DNA of 64,000 nucleotides from Myceligenerans pegani (GCF_014892515.1 NZ_JADBGR010000095.1:1-64000), one strand, 5' to 3'. Numbered from the stretch's first letter, positions 42,943-51,605 are shown. The notes: generated by a model from the letters alone, not told the origin. Made by a program: numbers and translations.

Positions 42943-44205
42943 TCACCCGATCGAGCCCTCGACCGCGTTGGTCCACTCGATGGTGTTGTCGGCCTGGTAC
43001 TCGTACACGCCGATGAACGCGGACGACGGGTCGTTGTCGTCGTTCAGCGGGCCGATGCCCGAGACGCCGACGTAGCGGATCTCGTCGCCGTTCTCCAGCG
43101 CCTCGACGCCTTCCTCGAAGGACGTGACCTCGACGCTGCCCTCCTCGGAGCCCGAGACCGCCTTGATGTTCTCGGCGATGGTCGCGCCGTCCGTGCCCTC
43201 GCCCCGGACCGCCGCGAGAGCGGCCAGGATGGTGGCGTCGTAGGACTCGGGGCCGTACGAGTAGTCCTCGAGCGGCGAGCCCTCGGTCTCCTCGTAGTAG
43301 TCCGACAGGCGCTGCTGGAAGTCCTCCTCGGCCTGCGCACCGGGAATGGTGCCGACGACGCCGGTGAGCGTGCCCTCGTCGAAGTCACCCTCGTAGGAGG
43401 CGGTGTTGCCGTCGCAGAAGTAGGTGGTCCCGTCGAACTCCCAGCCCTGGGCCAGCAGCTCGGCGACGATCGCCTTGGTCTCCTCGAAGGCGATGACGCT
43501 GATCGCGTCGGGCTCCTGCGCGAGCAGGTCGGTCACCTGCGCGGCGAAGTTGGTTTCGCCCGGCTGGAACTCCTGCCCCTCACCGGTGCCGCCGTAGACG
43601 ATCTCGGCACCGCCCTCCTCGAGCGTCTGCTGCACGTTGTCGCGCAGGCCGGTGCCGTAGTCCTCGTTCTGGACCAGGAAGCCCACCTTCTGGTGGCCGT
43701 CGTCCAGGATCAGGCTGCCGAGGGCCGAGCCCTGCACGGTGTCCGGCGGGGCGGTGCGCGCGTAGAAGTCGCTGTAACCGGACAGCGTCGTGGCGGTGTT
43801 CGCCGGGGAGATCTGCATGATCTCCTGCTCCGCGAACTTGTCGACGACGTTCGCCGACACGGCCGACGACGCCGCGCCGATCACGACCGAGACATCTTGG
43901 CTGATGAGGTCGGCAGCCGTCGAGTTGGACACCGAGTAGTCGGTGGTGTCGCCCGAGTCACCCGGGATCAGCTCGACCTCGTTGCCGAGCACGCCGCCGG
44001 CCTCGTTGATGTCCTGGATCGCCAGACCCACGCCGGCCACCTCGGGCGGTCCGAGGAACGCGAGAGTACCGGTGATGGGCAGGATGGTGCCCACCTTCAG
44101 GGGCTCGTCGGAGCCACCGCCCGAGGTTGTCGAGCAGGCCGCGAGGCCGAGGCTGAGGACCGCGGCGAGCGCCAGCCCGCGTGCGGCCGTGGAACGTCGA
44201 TTCAT
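42943..44205 (-). CDS. Branched-chain amino-acid ABC binding lipoprotein
   Basis: A 420-residue LivK-like periplasmic-binding lipoprotein; lipobox LGLAAC near residue 24. The type I binding fold is clear from LKVGTILPITGTLAFLGPPEVAGVGLAIQDINEAGGVLGNEVELIPGDSGD and later GPESYDATILAALA. It probably serves the livHMGF transporter, whose operon lacks a binding protein and begins 5.3 kb away on the same strand. The start at 44205 follows GAAGGGACTGAGC. Its upstream region carries GTNAC repeats at 44285 and 44323, suggesting nitrogen control. Confidence 0.92.
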   Translation of the reverse strand: MNRRSTAARGLALAAVLSLGLAACSTTSGGGSDEPLKVGTILPITGTLAFLGPPEVAGVGLAIQDINEAGGVLGNEVELIPGDSGDTTDYSVSNSTAADLISQDVSVVIGAASSAVSANVVDKFAEQEIMQISPANTATTLSGYSDFYARTAPPDTVQGSALGSLILDDGHQKVGFLVQNEDYGTGLRDNVQQTLEEGGAEIVYGGTGEGQEFQPGETNFAAQVTDLLAQEPDAISVIAFEETKAIVAELLAQGWEFDGTTYFCDGNTASYEGDFDEGTLTGVVGTIPGAQAEEDFQQRLSDYYEETEGSPLEDYSYGPESYDATILAALAAVRGEGTDGATIAENIKAVSGSEEGSVEVTSFEEGVEALENGDEIRYVGVSGIGPLNDDNDPSSAFIGVYEYQADNTIEWTNAVEGSIG

Positions 44206-44284
44206 GCTCAGTCCCTTCACAGGGGAGTAGTTCTGCATGACGCGGCACCTTGCCCCGTCGTGCCGTTGAACGTAGTCATGCTGT

Positions 44285-44300
44285 GTCACGTGAGTGTGAC
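44285..44300. promoter_or_regulatory. GTNAC pair (GlnR-like)
   Basis: GTCAC-GTGAGT-GTGAC: two GTNAC half-sites with a 6-base spacer. A companion to the triple site at 44323. Confidence 0.4.
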
Positions 44301-44322
44301 GAGCGCCTCTCCCGGTCGAATC

Positions 44323-44349
44323 GTTACGGTGCTGTGACCTCAACGTGAC
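44323..44349. promoter_or_regulatory. Triple GTNAC box, GlnR-like
   Basis: GTTAC-N6-GTGAC-N6-GTGAC: three half-sites at an exact 11-bp period, 118-144 bases upstream of the liv binding-protein start. This matches the architecture of GlnR nitrogen-control boxes (GTNAC and GAAAC half-sites with 6-base spacers). Confidence 0.5.
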
Positions 44350-44416
44350 TGCATTGCACCCGGAACGTTCACTGAGCCCCCCGCACACATCACAGGCCGA
44401 GCGAAGGATCCGTGTG

Positions 44417-44422
44417 TAGGCT
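44417..44422 (+). promoter_or_regulatory. -10 hexamer of cold-shock gene
   Basis: TAGGCT preceded by TGTG; about 100 bases of leader follow before the start at 44525. No clear -35 is seen. Confidence 0.4.
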
Positions 44423-44524
44423 TGGTGGTGTTGCAGTGCGATCGTTCTTCCAAGAGATGACGACGACACCGTGATTGACCGCGATCCCGAAGGCCGGGGT
44501 CGTCACCTCTTGCAAGGAGCAAGC

Positions 44525-44728
44525 ATGGCATTCGGAACCGTCAAGTGGTTCAACGCTGAGAAGGGCTTCGGCTTCATCGCCCCCGAGGAGGGCGGAAGCG
44601 ACGTCTTCGCCCACTACAGCGCCATCCAGACCAACGGCTACCGCACGCTGGAGGAGAACCAGCGCGTGGAGTTCGACGTGAAGCAGGGCCCCAAGGGCCT
44701 GCAGGCGGAGAACATCCGCCCCGCGTGA
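44525..44728 (+). CDS. Cold-shock protein
   Basis: A 67-residue single cold-shock domain that binds single-stranded RNA and DNA and melts RNA structure. RNP1 is KGFGFIAP and RNP2 VFAHYSAI, with [11 protein letters not shown] at the N-terminus; these are the standard motifs. The ATG follows GCAAGGAGCAAGC. Usual full length is 65-70 residues. A perfect hairpin terminator follows. Confidence 0.96.
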   Translation: MAFGTVKWFNAEKGFGFIAPEEGGSDVFAHYSAIQTNGYRTLEENQRVEFDVKQGPKGLQAENIRPA

Positions 44729-44739
44729 TCTGAACCACG

Positions 44740-44769
44740 AAGGGCCGGCTCCCGAGGGAGCCGGCCCTT
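44740..44769 (+). terminator. Terminator after cold-shock gene
   Basis: AGGGCCGGCTCCC and its complement with a tiny loop, flanked by AA and TT, followed by TTTCGT. A strong intrinsic terminator 12 bases beyond the stop. Confidence 0.85.
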
Positions 44770-44803
44770 TCGTATGCCTGGCGGCGTGATGGCGGGTGGC
44801 GGG

Positions 44804-45604
44804 TCAGAACTCGCCGCCGCCGAAGTCGAAGCCGCCGTCGAAGCCGCCGCCGTCGCCACCGAAGAAGTCCCCGCCGCCGAAGAAACCGCCGTCGCCGCCG
44901 GCCGCCTCGGCCGCGCCGGCGTCGGCACCGGACGCCTCGACGACGCCCGCGTCCCCGGCGTCCGCGCCCGCGTCCTCGCCGGACGCTCCCTCCTCGCCGG
45001 TGCCTGCCTCCTCGACACCCGCTTCCTCGGTCCCGGCCCCCTCGGCCTCCGCGTCGGCGGCGTGCTCCTGGGTCGGGTCGCCGAAGGTCGGCCCGAAGAG
45101 CGCGTTCGCGACGGCGGACCCGATGACCATGCCACCGATCGTGCCGAGCAGGCTCGCGCCGAGCATCGAGCCGAACGACGGGCCGGCGAAGCTGCGCTGC
45201 AGCGTGCCGGGCTCGCGCATCTCGGCCCGGGTCGCCGTGCGGGCAAGGTCCCGCGGGTCGTCCGAGGTGGCCTGCTCGTGCGGGGGCACCTGAGAGTTCA
45301 GCTCGGTGAGGACCTTCCGCCGCTGCTCGGGCGTGAGCTTCTCGAACGCCTCGGCGTGTGCCTGTTCGACGGCGTCCGGCGGCGCCGTGCGCAGCATGTA
45401 CTTGTAGCGATCGATGGCGATGTCGTCCGGTGTCCGTTCACCCGTCCGCAGGGCGGGTTGTCCACCCTGGCCCGGATAGGCAGCGGGCTGCGCACCGTAC
45501 TGCGGTGGGGCGGTCGGAGCCGGGCCGCCCTGTGAGCCGTACGGCCCGTACTGCTGGTAGGGGTCCTTCGGCTCACGGCCGAGGAGTCGGTCGAGGAAGC
45601 CCAT
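44804..45604 (-). CDS. Gly/acidic-rich protein, unknown
   Basis: A 266-residue protein of unknown function found in related actinobacteria. The N-terminus MGFLDRLLGREPKDPYQQYGPYG is Pro/Gln/Tyr-rich, then a conserved helical segment (IDRYKYMLRTAPPDAVEQAHAEAFEKLTPEQRRKVLTELN) and a glycine-zipper hydrophobic stretch (SMLGASLLGTIGGMVIGSAVANALFG, about residues 146-171). The tail is very acidic and ends in FGGG/FDGG repeats. The hydrophobic stretch suggests membrane association. The ATG follows GAAAGG. Divergent from the nuclease-helicase gene. Confidence 0.75.
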   Translation of the reverse strand: MGFLDRLLGREPKDPYQQYGPYGSQGGPAPTAPPQYGAQPAAYPGQGGQPALRTGERTPDDIAIDRYKYMLRTAPPDAVEQAHAEAFEKLTPEQRRKVLTELNSQVPPHEQATSDDPRDLARTATRAEMREPGTLQRSFAGPSFGSMLGASLLGTIGGMVIGSAVANALFGPTFGDPTQEHAADAEAEGAGTEEAGVEEAGTGEEGASGEDAGADAGDAGVVEASGADAGAAEAAGGDGGFFGGGDFFGGDGGGFDGGFDFGGGEF

Positions 45605-45723
45605 CTCATGCCTTTCGTCGAGCGGTCACCCGGTTCAACGTGTCCGGGCGGCGGCGGGTTCCGTCGATGTCGTGCCCGCTGTGCCCCCTCGTCGATGTCG
45701 GTGTCTGCTGGTAGACCGGTGCC

Positions 45724-48700
45724 ATGTTCCTCTTGGAGCCGGGGCGTCCCGAGACTCTCGTGCACTCCGCCAGCGACCTGGTCGTGGCCGGCGAGTGCGA
45801 GTTCCGGCTGCTCCGGCGGCTCGACGAGCTGCTCGGGCGGATTCCGCCGCGGCCGCGTGCCGAGGACGAGATGCTCGCGCGCACCGCAGCCCTCGGTGAC
45901 GCGCACGAGAGCCGCGTGCTCGCGTCCTACCAGGCACGGTTCGGCGTGACGACGCTCCCGGAGGAGCACGACGGCGCTCCGGCGGGCGGGGTGTTCAGCG
46001 TCCCGCTCGCGCGGCGCATGTCGCACGACGAACTCACCGCTGCCCACGAGCGCACGCTCGCCGCGATGGAGCGTGGGGCTGACGTCGTCTTCCAGGCGTC
46101 CTTTTTCGACGGCCGCTTCCACGGCCGGGCCGATTTCCTGGTACGCGACCCGGCGCGCGACGCTCGGCGCGCCCCTGCCGGACCGGATGCGCCCGGTCCG
46201 GGCCACGCAGGGCCGGGCCTCACCACTGGTGGGATGCCCGGTCCGCGCTACGCCGTCTACGACACCAAGCTGGCGCGTCGCGCGAAGGTGCGGGCCCTGC
46301 TGCAACTCGCCGCGTACGCCGACCAACTGATCGCGGCGCGGATCGACCCGACCGATCGGGTCCACCTGATCCTCGGCGACCGGACCGAGACCCACCACGA
46401 CCTCGGCGACGTGCTCCCCGTGTTCCGCCGGCGTCGCGAGCGCCTCCTCCAGGTCCTCGAGGAACATGTCTCCGACGACGCCCCGGCGGCCTGGGGTGAC
46501 GACCGATGGCTGGCCTGCGGTCGCCTCGGCGTGTGCCAGGACTGCGCCGAGGCGGCCGCCTCGCACCGCGATGTGCTGCTGGTCAAGGGCGTCTACGAGC
46601 GGCAGCGTGCCCGCCTGGCGGCGGGCGGGATGACCACCATCGACGCCCTGGCCGTCGCGGAGGCGCCACCCGACGGGATGGCGGCGGCACGGTTCGAGAG
46701 CCTGCGGGAACAGGCCCGCCTGCAACTCGGCCTGGACGCGGGACATGGCTCGGTCGCGCTGGACGGCGGTTCGGACGCGCCGGGTGGCGACGGACCTGCC
46801 GCGGGGCCCGGTTCGGCCGAGGACGGCGACGCCGGGCCTGACGGCACCCCCGCCGGGGCACGGCTGCGGTGGAAGATCGTCGACCCGCAGCCGATCGACA
46901 ACCTGCCCGAGCCGTCCCCGGGTGACATCTTCTTCGACTTCGAGGGCGACCCCTTGTGGGAGGAGGCACGCCCCTCGGGCGAGCGCGCCGCGACAGGGCT
47001 CGACTACCTGTTCGGCTGGGTGGAGCGGCCGCCGTCGCCGGACGGGAAGCCGCCTTTCACCGTTCTGTGGGCCGACGACCTGACCGCAGAGCGCGACGCG
47101 CTCGTGCGGTTCGTGGACCACGTGAACGCGCGCCGGGCCGTGCATCCCGGGATGCACGTGTACCACTACGCGCCGTACGAGAAGACGCATCTGCTGTCCA
47201 TCGCCACGCGGCACGGCACCTACGAGGAGGAGGTCGACGACCTGCTGCGGGAGGGCGTGCTCGTGGACCTCTACGCGGTGGTGCGGTCGGCGCTGCGGAC
47301 CAGTGACCGGTCGCTGTCGATCAAGAAGCTCGAGCCGCTCTACATGGCCGACGATCCGGCGCGGGAAGGGGTGAAGGACGCCGCCACGTCCGTGATCGAG
47401 TACGCGGAGTACGCACAGGCCGTGGTGGAGGGGCGGATGGATGATGCGGGCGGTTTGCGGCGGCGGATTCTGGAGTACAACGAGTACGACTGTCGGTCTA
47501 CCTTGCGGTTGCTGGAGTGGTTGCGGTGGGCACGGGGACAGGCGCAGGTCTCTGGTGGGGTTTCTTCCGTGGGTGGGGCGGCGTTCGAGCAGGAGAACGC
47601 TCGTAGGGCGGCCCAGGGTCAGGGAGACCTCGCGCGGACGCGTTCACGGGCCCCAGGGGGCCCTCCACTTCGGGCCTTTACGTCCGCGCGAGGTCTCCCT
47701 GACCCTGGGCCTCGGTTCGGCGAGGAGCTGCAGGCCGTAGGTGGTGGGGACCGGGGCAGTGAGGGCGCATGGGATGAGGCTGCACGGGGTGAGGGTGCGG
47801 CTGCACGGGGTGAGGCTGCGGCGAGTGAGGCTGCGGGTGGGGATGCGGCTGCGGCGGGTGGGGGTGGTGGGGAGGGCTCGCGGAGTCGGAGGCGGTTGGA
47901 GGAGCGGGAGCGGCGGAGGGCTCTGGCTCAGGAGATTCGGGAGGTTGTGGGAGAGAGCGCCAGGGGGCGAAGTGGTGCCGAGCAGGCGCTGGCGTTGCTC
48001 GGCGCTGCTCTCGAGTACCACGTGCGGGAGGACAAGCCGTTCTGGCAGGAGCATTTCGGGCGGCTGGAGCTGCCGATCGACGAGTGGCCGGGTCAGGGAT
48101 CGACGTTTCGCGTGGAACGCGGGCGCGTCGTCCGGGACTGGGCGGTCGAGACCGGGCGGAGGATTCCTTCGCGCGACGTCGAGCTCGCGGGCCGGATGCT
48201 CGACGCGTCCCGGGTCGGCGACTCCGATCTGGTGGCGGGGACGAATGTGGAGGTGCTCTACGACAGGCCGGTGCCGCCCGTCGTGCGGAGCCTGCCGGAC
48301 CGGGCGGTGCGGGGTGCGCACTCCGGGGGTGAGATCGTCGACGTGCGACCGGAGACCGACCTGGGCGACGACGCCACGGGGACCGGAGGCACGGCCGACG
48401 TCGTCGTCCTCCGGGAACGGCTACGGCGGGACGCGAGTGAGCACGACCAGCTTCCGGTGGCCCTCTCCCCCGGGGCCGGGCCGGGGCACGGGCCCCAGGA
48501 GCAGGCGATCGAGGAGGCGGCCACCGCGGCCCTGCGGTCGTGGCGCCGGGGAGACGGACTGCCCCCCGGGCCCGCCACGGACATCCTGGAACGGCGCCCG
48601 CCGCGGCTGGTGAGCCGCGGCGGCCTGCCCTCCCCCGGCGACCACGACGACATGGTGACCACCGTGGAGCACGCCCTGCGGGACCTCGACGGCTCCTACA

Positions 48701-49965
48701 TCGCCGTGCAGGGGCCGCCCGGGACCGGCAAGACGTACGTCGGATCGCATGTCGTGGCTCGGCTCGTCCGTGACGGATGGCGGGTCGGCGTGGTGGCGCA
48801 GTCCCACGCCGCCGTCGAGAACATGCTGCAGGCGGCCGTGGCCAAGGCGGGGGTGCCGCCCGCCGTCGTCGCCAAGAAGAAGCACGACGCCGGGGTGCCG
48901 CGCGGACGCGGGATGCCGCGCCGAGCGGGCGGCCCTCTGGACGGCGGTCCCGGGTGCGTCGACACTGCGGGCGCCGGCACAGCAGGCGCCGAGACGGCGG
49001 ATGCTCCGCTCGAGCCGCCATGGCAGGAGTTGAGCGCGGATGCGCTCGCGGATTTCGCCGCCCGGCGACCCGGCGGGTGCGTGGTGGGTGGGACCGCGTG
49101 GGACTTCGCGCACCGGCGATGGCCCGCGGCCGGGCTCGACCTGCTCGTGATCGACGAGGCCGGGCAGTTCTCCCTGGCCGACGCCGGCGCCGTCGCGCGG
49201 TCGGCGTCGCGGCTCCTGCTGCTCGGCGATCCGCAGCAGCTCCCCCAGGTGACACAGGGCCGGCATCCCGAACCCGTCGACTCGTCGGTGCTCGGCTGGC
49301 TCTCGGGCACCGAGCCGGTCCTGCCCGAAGAACTCGGCTACTTCCTGGAGACGTCCTGGCGGATGCACCCGGCGTTGTGCCGCAAGGTGTCGGACCTCGC
49401 CTACTCCGGAAAGCTGGACGCCCATCCGGTCGCCGCGGCGCGATCGCTCGCCGGCGTGGAGCCCGGCGTGCACCACGTTCCGGTGCCGCACGAGGGCAAC
49501 CGACTCTCCTCGCCCGAGGAGGCGGCGGAGGTGGTCCGGCAGGTCCGGGCCATGGTGGGCCGCGAGTGGTCCGACCCTGGAGAACTGACCGGTGCCGTAC
49601 GGCCCCTGGGTCAGGAGGACGTCGTGGTGGTGGCCGCCTACAACGCGCAGGTGCATGTCGTCCGGCGTGCGCTCGCCGAGGCGGGCCTGGATCGCGTGCC
49701 GGTCGGGACCGTCGACCTCTTCCAGGGGCGGGAGGCACCCGTGGTGATCCTGACGCTCGCCGCGTCGTCGCCACACGACGTCTCCCGCGGCATGGGCTTC
49801 CTGCTGTCACGCAACCGGCTGAACGTGGCGGTGTCGCGGGCCCAGTGGTGCGCGCTCGTCGTCCGCTCGCCGCGCCTGACCGACTACGTCCCGGGCGATC
49901 TCGAGGCGAACGGGCTCCGCCATCTGCTCGACCTCGGCGCCTTCCTCCGCCTCACGTCGGACTGA
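45724..49965 (+). CDS. RecB-like nuclease / RNase-H fold / SF1 helicase
   Basis: A 1413-residue TM0106-family protein. Residues about 1-300 are a RecB/Cas4-like nuclease with VYDTKLAR (D-x-K near 178-180), a QLAAYADQL motif near 194 and a Cys cluster ACGRLGVCQDC near 262. Residues about 400-610 are an RNase_H_2-type 3'-5' exonuclease-like domain (IFFDFEGDPLWEEA). The C-terminal part is an SF1 helicase: Walker A GPPGTGKT at 997-1004, Walker B LLVIDEAGQFS near 1143, and VAVSRAQWCALVV near 1375. It probably unwinds and cuts nucleic acid in repair or defence. Residues about 629-663 are encoded by a 102-bp palindrome, and residues about 670-740 by low-complexity DNA with different codon use. TAGACC six bases before the ATG suggests a leaderless start. 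Confidence 0.88.
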   Translation: MFLLEPGRPETLVHSASDLVVAGECEFRLLRRLDELLGRIPPRPRAEDEMLARTAALGDAHESRVLASYQARFGVTTLPEEHDGAPAGGVFSVPLARRMSHDELTAAHERTLAAMERGADVVFQASFFDGRFHGRADFLVRDPARDARRAPAGPDAPGPGHAGPGLTTGGMPGPRYAVYDTKLARRAKVRALLQLAAYADQLIAARIDPTDRVHLILGDRTETHHDLGDVLPVFRRRRERLLQVLEEHVSDDAPAAWGDDRWLACGRLGVCQDCAEAAASHRDVLLVKGVYERQRARLAAGGMTTIDALAVAEAPPDGMAAARFESLREQARLQLGLDAGHGSVALDGGSDAPGGDGPAAGPGSAEDGDAGPDGTPAGARLRWKIVDPQPIDNLPEPSPGDIFFDFEGDPLWEEARPSGERAATGLDYLFGWVERPPSPDGKPPFTVLWADDLTAERDALVRFVDHVNARRAVHPGMHVYHYAPYEKTHLLSIATRHGTYEEEVDDLLREGVLVDLYAVVRSALRTSDRSLSIKKLEPLYMADDPAREGVKDAATSVIEYAEYAQAVVEGRMDDAGGLRRRILEYNEYDCRSTLRLLEWLRWARGQAQVSGGVSSVGGAAFEQENARRAAQGQGDLARTRSRAPGGPPLRAFTSARGLPDPGPRFGEELQAVGGGDRGSEGAWDEAARGEGAAARGEAAASEAAGGDAAAAGGGGGEGSRSRRRLEERERRRALAQEIREVVGESARGRSGAEQALALLGAALEYHVREDKPFWQEHFGRLELPIDEWPGQGSTFRVERGRVVRDWAVETGRRIPSRDVELAGRMLDASRVGDSDLVAGTNVEVLYDRPVPPVVRSLPDRAVRGAHSGGEIVDVRPETDLGDDATGTGGTADVVVLRERLRRDASEHDQLPVALSPGAGPGHGPQEQAIEEAATAALRSWRRGDGLPPGPATDILERRPPRLVSRGGLPSPGDHDDMVTTVEHALRDLDGSYIAVQGPPGTGKTYVGSHVVARLVRDGWRVGVVAQSHAAVENMLQAAVAKAGVPPAVVAKKKHDAGVPRGRGMPRRAGGPLDGGPGCVDTAGAGTAGAETADAPLEPPWQELSADALADFAARRPGGCVVGGTAWDFAHRRWPAAGLDLLVIDEAGQFSLADAGAVARSASRLLLLGDPQQLPQVTQGRHPEPVDSSVLGWLSGTEPVLPEELGYFLETSWRMHPALCRKVSDLAYSGKLDAHPVAAARSLAGVEPGVHHVPVPHEGNRLSSPEEAAEVVRQVRAMVGREWSDPGELTGAVRPLGQEDVVVVAAYNAQVHVVRRALAEAGLDRVPVGTVDLFQGREAPVVILTLAASSPHDVSRGMGFLLSRNRLNVAVSRAQWCALVVRSPRLTDYVPGDLEANGLRHLLDLGAFLRLTSD
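47610..47711. repeat. 102-bp palindromic element in helicase gene
   Basis: Perfect 31-bp inverted repeat (47610-47640 and 47681-47711; the left arm begins GGCCCAGGGTCAGGGAGACC) enclosing 40 bases with an inner GGGCCCC/GGGGCCC hairpin. Total length is 102 bp, exactly 34 codons, so the gene frame is kept. It looks like an inserted palindromic mobile repeat. Confidence 0.8.
47765..47880. repeat. G-rich degenerate tandem repeat
   Basis: Units like GAGGCTGCACGGGGT repeat imperfectly and encode Ala/Gly/Glu linker sequence. At 47856-47876 GGGTGGGGGTGGTGGGGAGGG fits a G-quadruplex pattern on the coding strand. Confidence 0.6.
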
Positions 49966-50121
49966 TCCGAGACGAGACGGCGGCGCAGTCGGCCCGTGGC
50001 CCTGGCGAAGTAACGCCCTCGCCCCCGGGTAGGGCAAAATGTCCGGTTGGGTGACCGCTCCCTGGCTTTTTCGACACCGGATGCTCCATAGTGGCCCCGC
50101 CCCCACGTTGAAGGAGAAACC

Positions 50122-51543
50122 ATGGCCGTGCGCTTCAACCCGCCCCCGGGTTGGCAAGTGCCCCCGGGATTCCGACCCGACGCCAGCTGGGTGCCCGACC
50201 CGTCCTGGCCCCCGGCCCCGCCCGGCTGGGAGTACTGGATCACCGAGCCGAACCCGGCGCCGCCCGCAGCGCCCCAGCCCCCGGCGCCGACCCCCGCCCC
50301 GGAGCCGTCGACACAGCCGGCGCCGTCGCACCCGGCACCGACGTCGCGCCCGACACCGACGCGCCCGACACCGACGCACTCGGCACCGACGCCGAACCCG
50401 GCCGCGCGGGAACACGACGCGACCGCGACACCGGCCGGCGGCGCTCCGCAGGGCGCCCCCGTCGACGAGCTGACCGTGCGCCGTGCGCCCGACGACGCGG
50501 AGATCACGCGGGCGCTCGACCAGCCGACCGCCGTCCTGTCGTCAGGTACCCCCGAGGCGAACCGGCCGGGAACGGACGAGACGATGATCCGCCCGGCGCC
50601 CGGCCCCGACGGCCCTGCCCCGCGCGAGGACACGAGCACGATGGCGCTCGAAGCCGTGCCCGGTGCCGGCGCACCGCTCCCTCACCCGCCGGGCCAGGGC
50701 TCGCCCGGCCAGGCTCCTCCCCTGCCCCCCGGCATGCCGGCAGGACCCGGTGGTCCCGGCTTCGGGGGCTACGGCGGGCCGGCGGGACCGGGAGTCCCGG
50801 GGCCCGGTGGCCCGGGCGGTCCGGGCATGCTGCCGCCCGGCGGGCAGGCGCCGAAGAGTTCCGTGGCCGCGATGGGACAGAACCTGCTCGGCTCGATCAA
50901 GAATTTCGGCAACAGGTCCCGTCAGCACGACCCGACGGCCGCGCCACCGCTGCCTGCCGGCCCGGGCGCACCCGTGCCGGCGGGTCCTGGCATGCACGGT
51001 CCCGGCGGGCGCCCGCCCGCCGGACGGCCGGGCGCCCCCGGAGGCAGCAGGTCGCCCGGTTCCCCGCTCCTCATCGGGGTGGGGATCGCCGGTGCGGCGC
51101 TGGGCGTGATCATCGGCGTCGTCGTCACCGCAGGCCTGCAGGCGGACGCCAACCAGGCGATCACCAACGCCGAGCGGATCAAGGCCGAGGTCGCGGTCGA
51201 GCGCGAGGAGCTCGAGGCGGATCGCGCCGAGCTCAAGAAGGAGCGGGACGAGGTCGCACAACGGGAGCAGGAGCTCAGCAAACGCGAGTCCGAGCTCACC
51301 AAGAACGAGCGTGACCTGAGGGAGCAGCAGGAACAGCAGCAGCGCGAGCAGCAGCAGCGGGAGGAGCAGGACGACAGGGAGGAGAACAACGGCAACGGGA
51401 ACGGAAACGGCGGTTTCCAGTTCTTCTTCACCTGCGACGACGTCCGCGCGGCGGGCCGCGCACCGCTCCCCGATTCCGACCCGAGCTACCGCTGGGACCT
51501 CGACCGGAACGGCAACGGTCTCGCGTGCGAGGACGGCGAGTAA
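50122..51543 (+). CDS. Membrane protein with excalibur domain
   Basis: A 473-residue protein. The N-terminus (NPPPGWQVPPGFRPDASWVPDPSWPPAPPGWEYW) is a Pro/Trp-rich motif common in actinobacterial membrane proteins. A long Pro/Gly/Ala-rich cytosolic stretch leads to one membrane helix (about residues 313-338), a charged coiled coil (about 345-415, AELKKERDEVAQREQELSKRESEL) and a C-terminal excalibur domain (FTCDDVRAAGRAPLPDSDPSYRWDLDRNGNGLACE), a small Asp-rich calcium-binding unit with two Cys. Probably a surface or envelope protein; function unknown. The ATG follows TTGAAGGAGAAACC. Confidence 0.82.
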   Translation: MAVRFNPPPGWQVPPGFRPDASWVPDPSWPPAPPGWEYWITEPNPAPPAAPQPPAPTPAPEPSTQPAPSHPAPTSRPTPTRPTPTHSAPTPNPAAREHDATATPAGGAPQGAPVDELTVRRAPDDAEITRALDQPTAVLSSGTPEANRPGTDETMIRPAPGPDGPAPREDTSTMALEAVPGAGAPLPHPPGQGSPGQAPPLPPGMPAGPGGPGFGGYGGPAGPGVPGPGGPGGPGMLPPGGQAPKSSVAAMGQNLLGSIKNFGNRSRQHDPTAAPPLPAGPGAPVPAGPGMHGPGGRPPAGRPGAPGGSRSPGSPLLIGVGIAGAALGVIIGVVVTAGLQADANQAITNAERIKAEVAVEREELEADRAELKKERDEVAQREQELSKRESELTKNERDLREQQEQQQREQQQREEQDDREENNGNGNGNGGFQFFFTCDDVRAAGRAPLPDSDPSYRWDLDRNGNGLACEDGE

Positions 51544-51563
51544 GCGGCCAGCGGGAAAGGATG

Positions 51564-51605
51564 AACGGCCCGAGGCAGAACCCCAGATTTCTGCCCCGGG
51601 CCGTT
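51564..51605. terminator. Bidirectional terminator
   Basis: 17-bp stem with one mismatch (left arm begins AACGGCCCGAGG) and an 8-base loop, followed by CGTTTGTT. It lies between the convergent excalibur gene and the sigma-linked gene. Confidence 0.75.

Larger units (their letters stand above)
44206..44524. other. Divergent promoter region, liv receptor and csp
   Basis: 319 bases. The left part carries the GTNAC boxes. The right part is the about 100-base untranslated leader of the cold-shock gene, preceded by a TAGGCT -10 at 44417-44422; long leaders are usual for csp mRNAs. Confidence 0.6.

Noticed and set aside
45298-47214. Long minus-strand frame over the start of the nuclease-helicase gene
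   Set aside because: Arg/Pro/Val-rich shadow; the plus strand carries nuclease and exonuclease motifs throughout.
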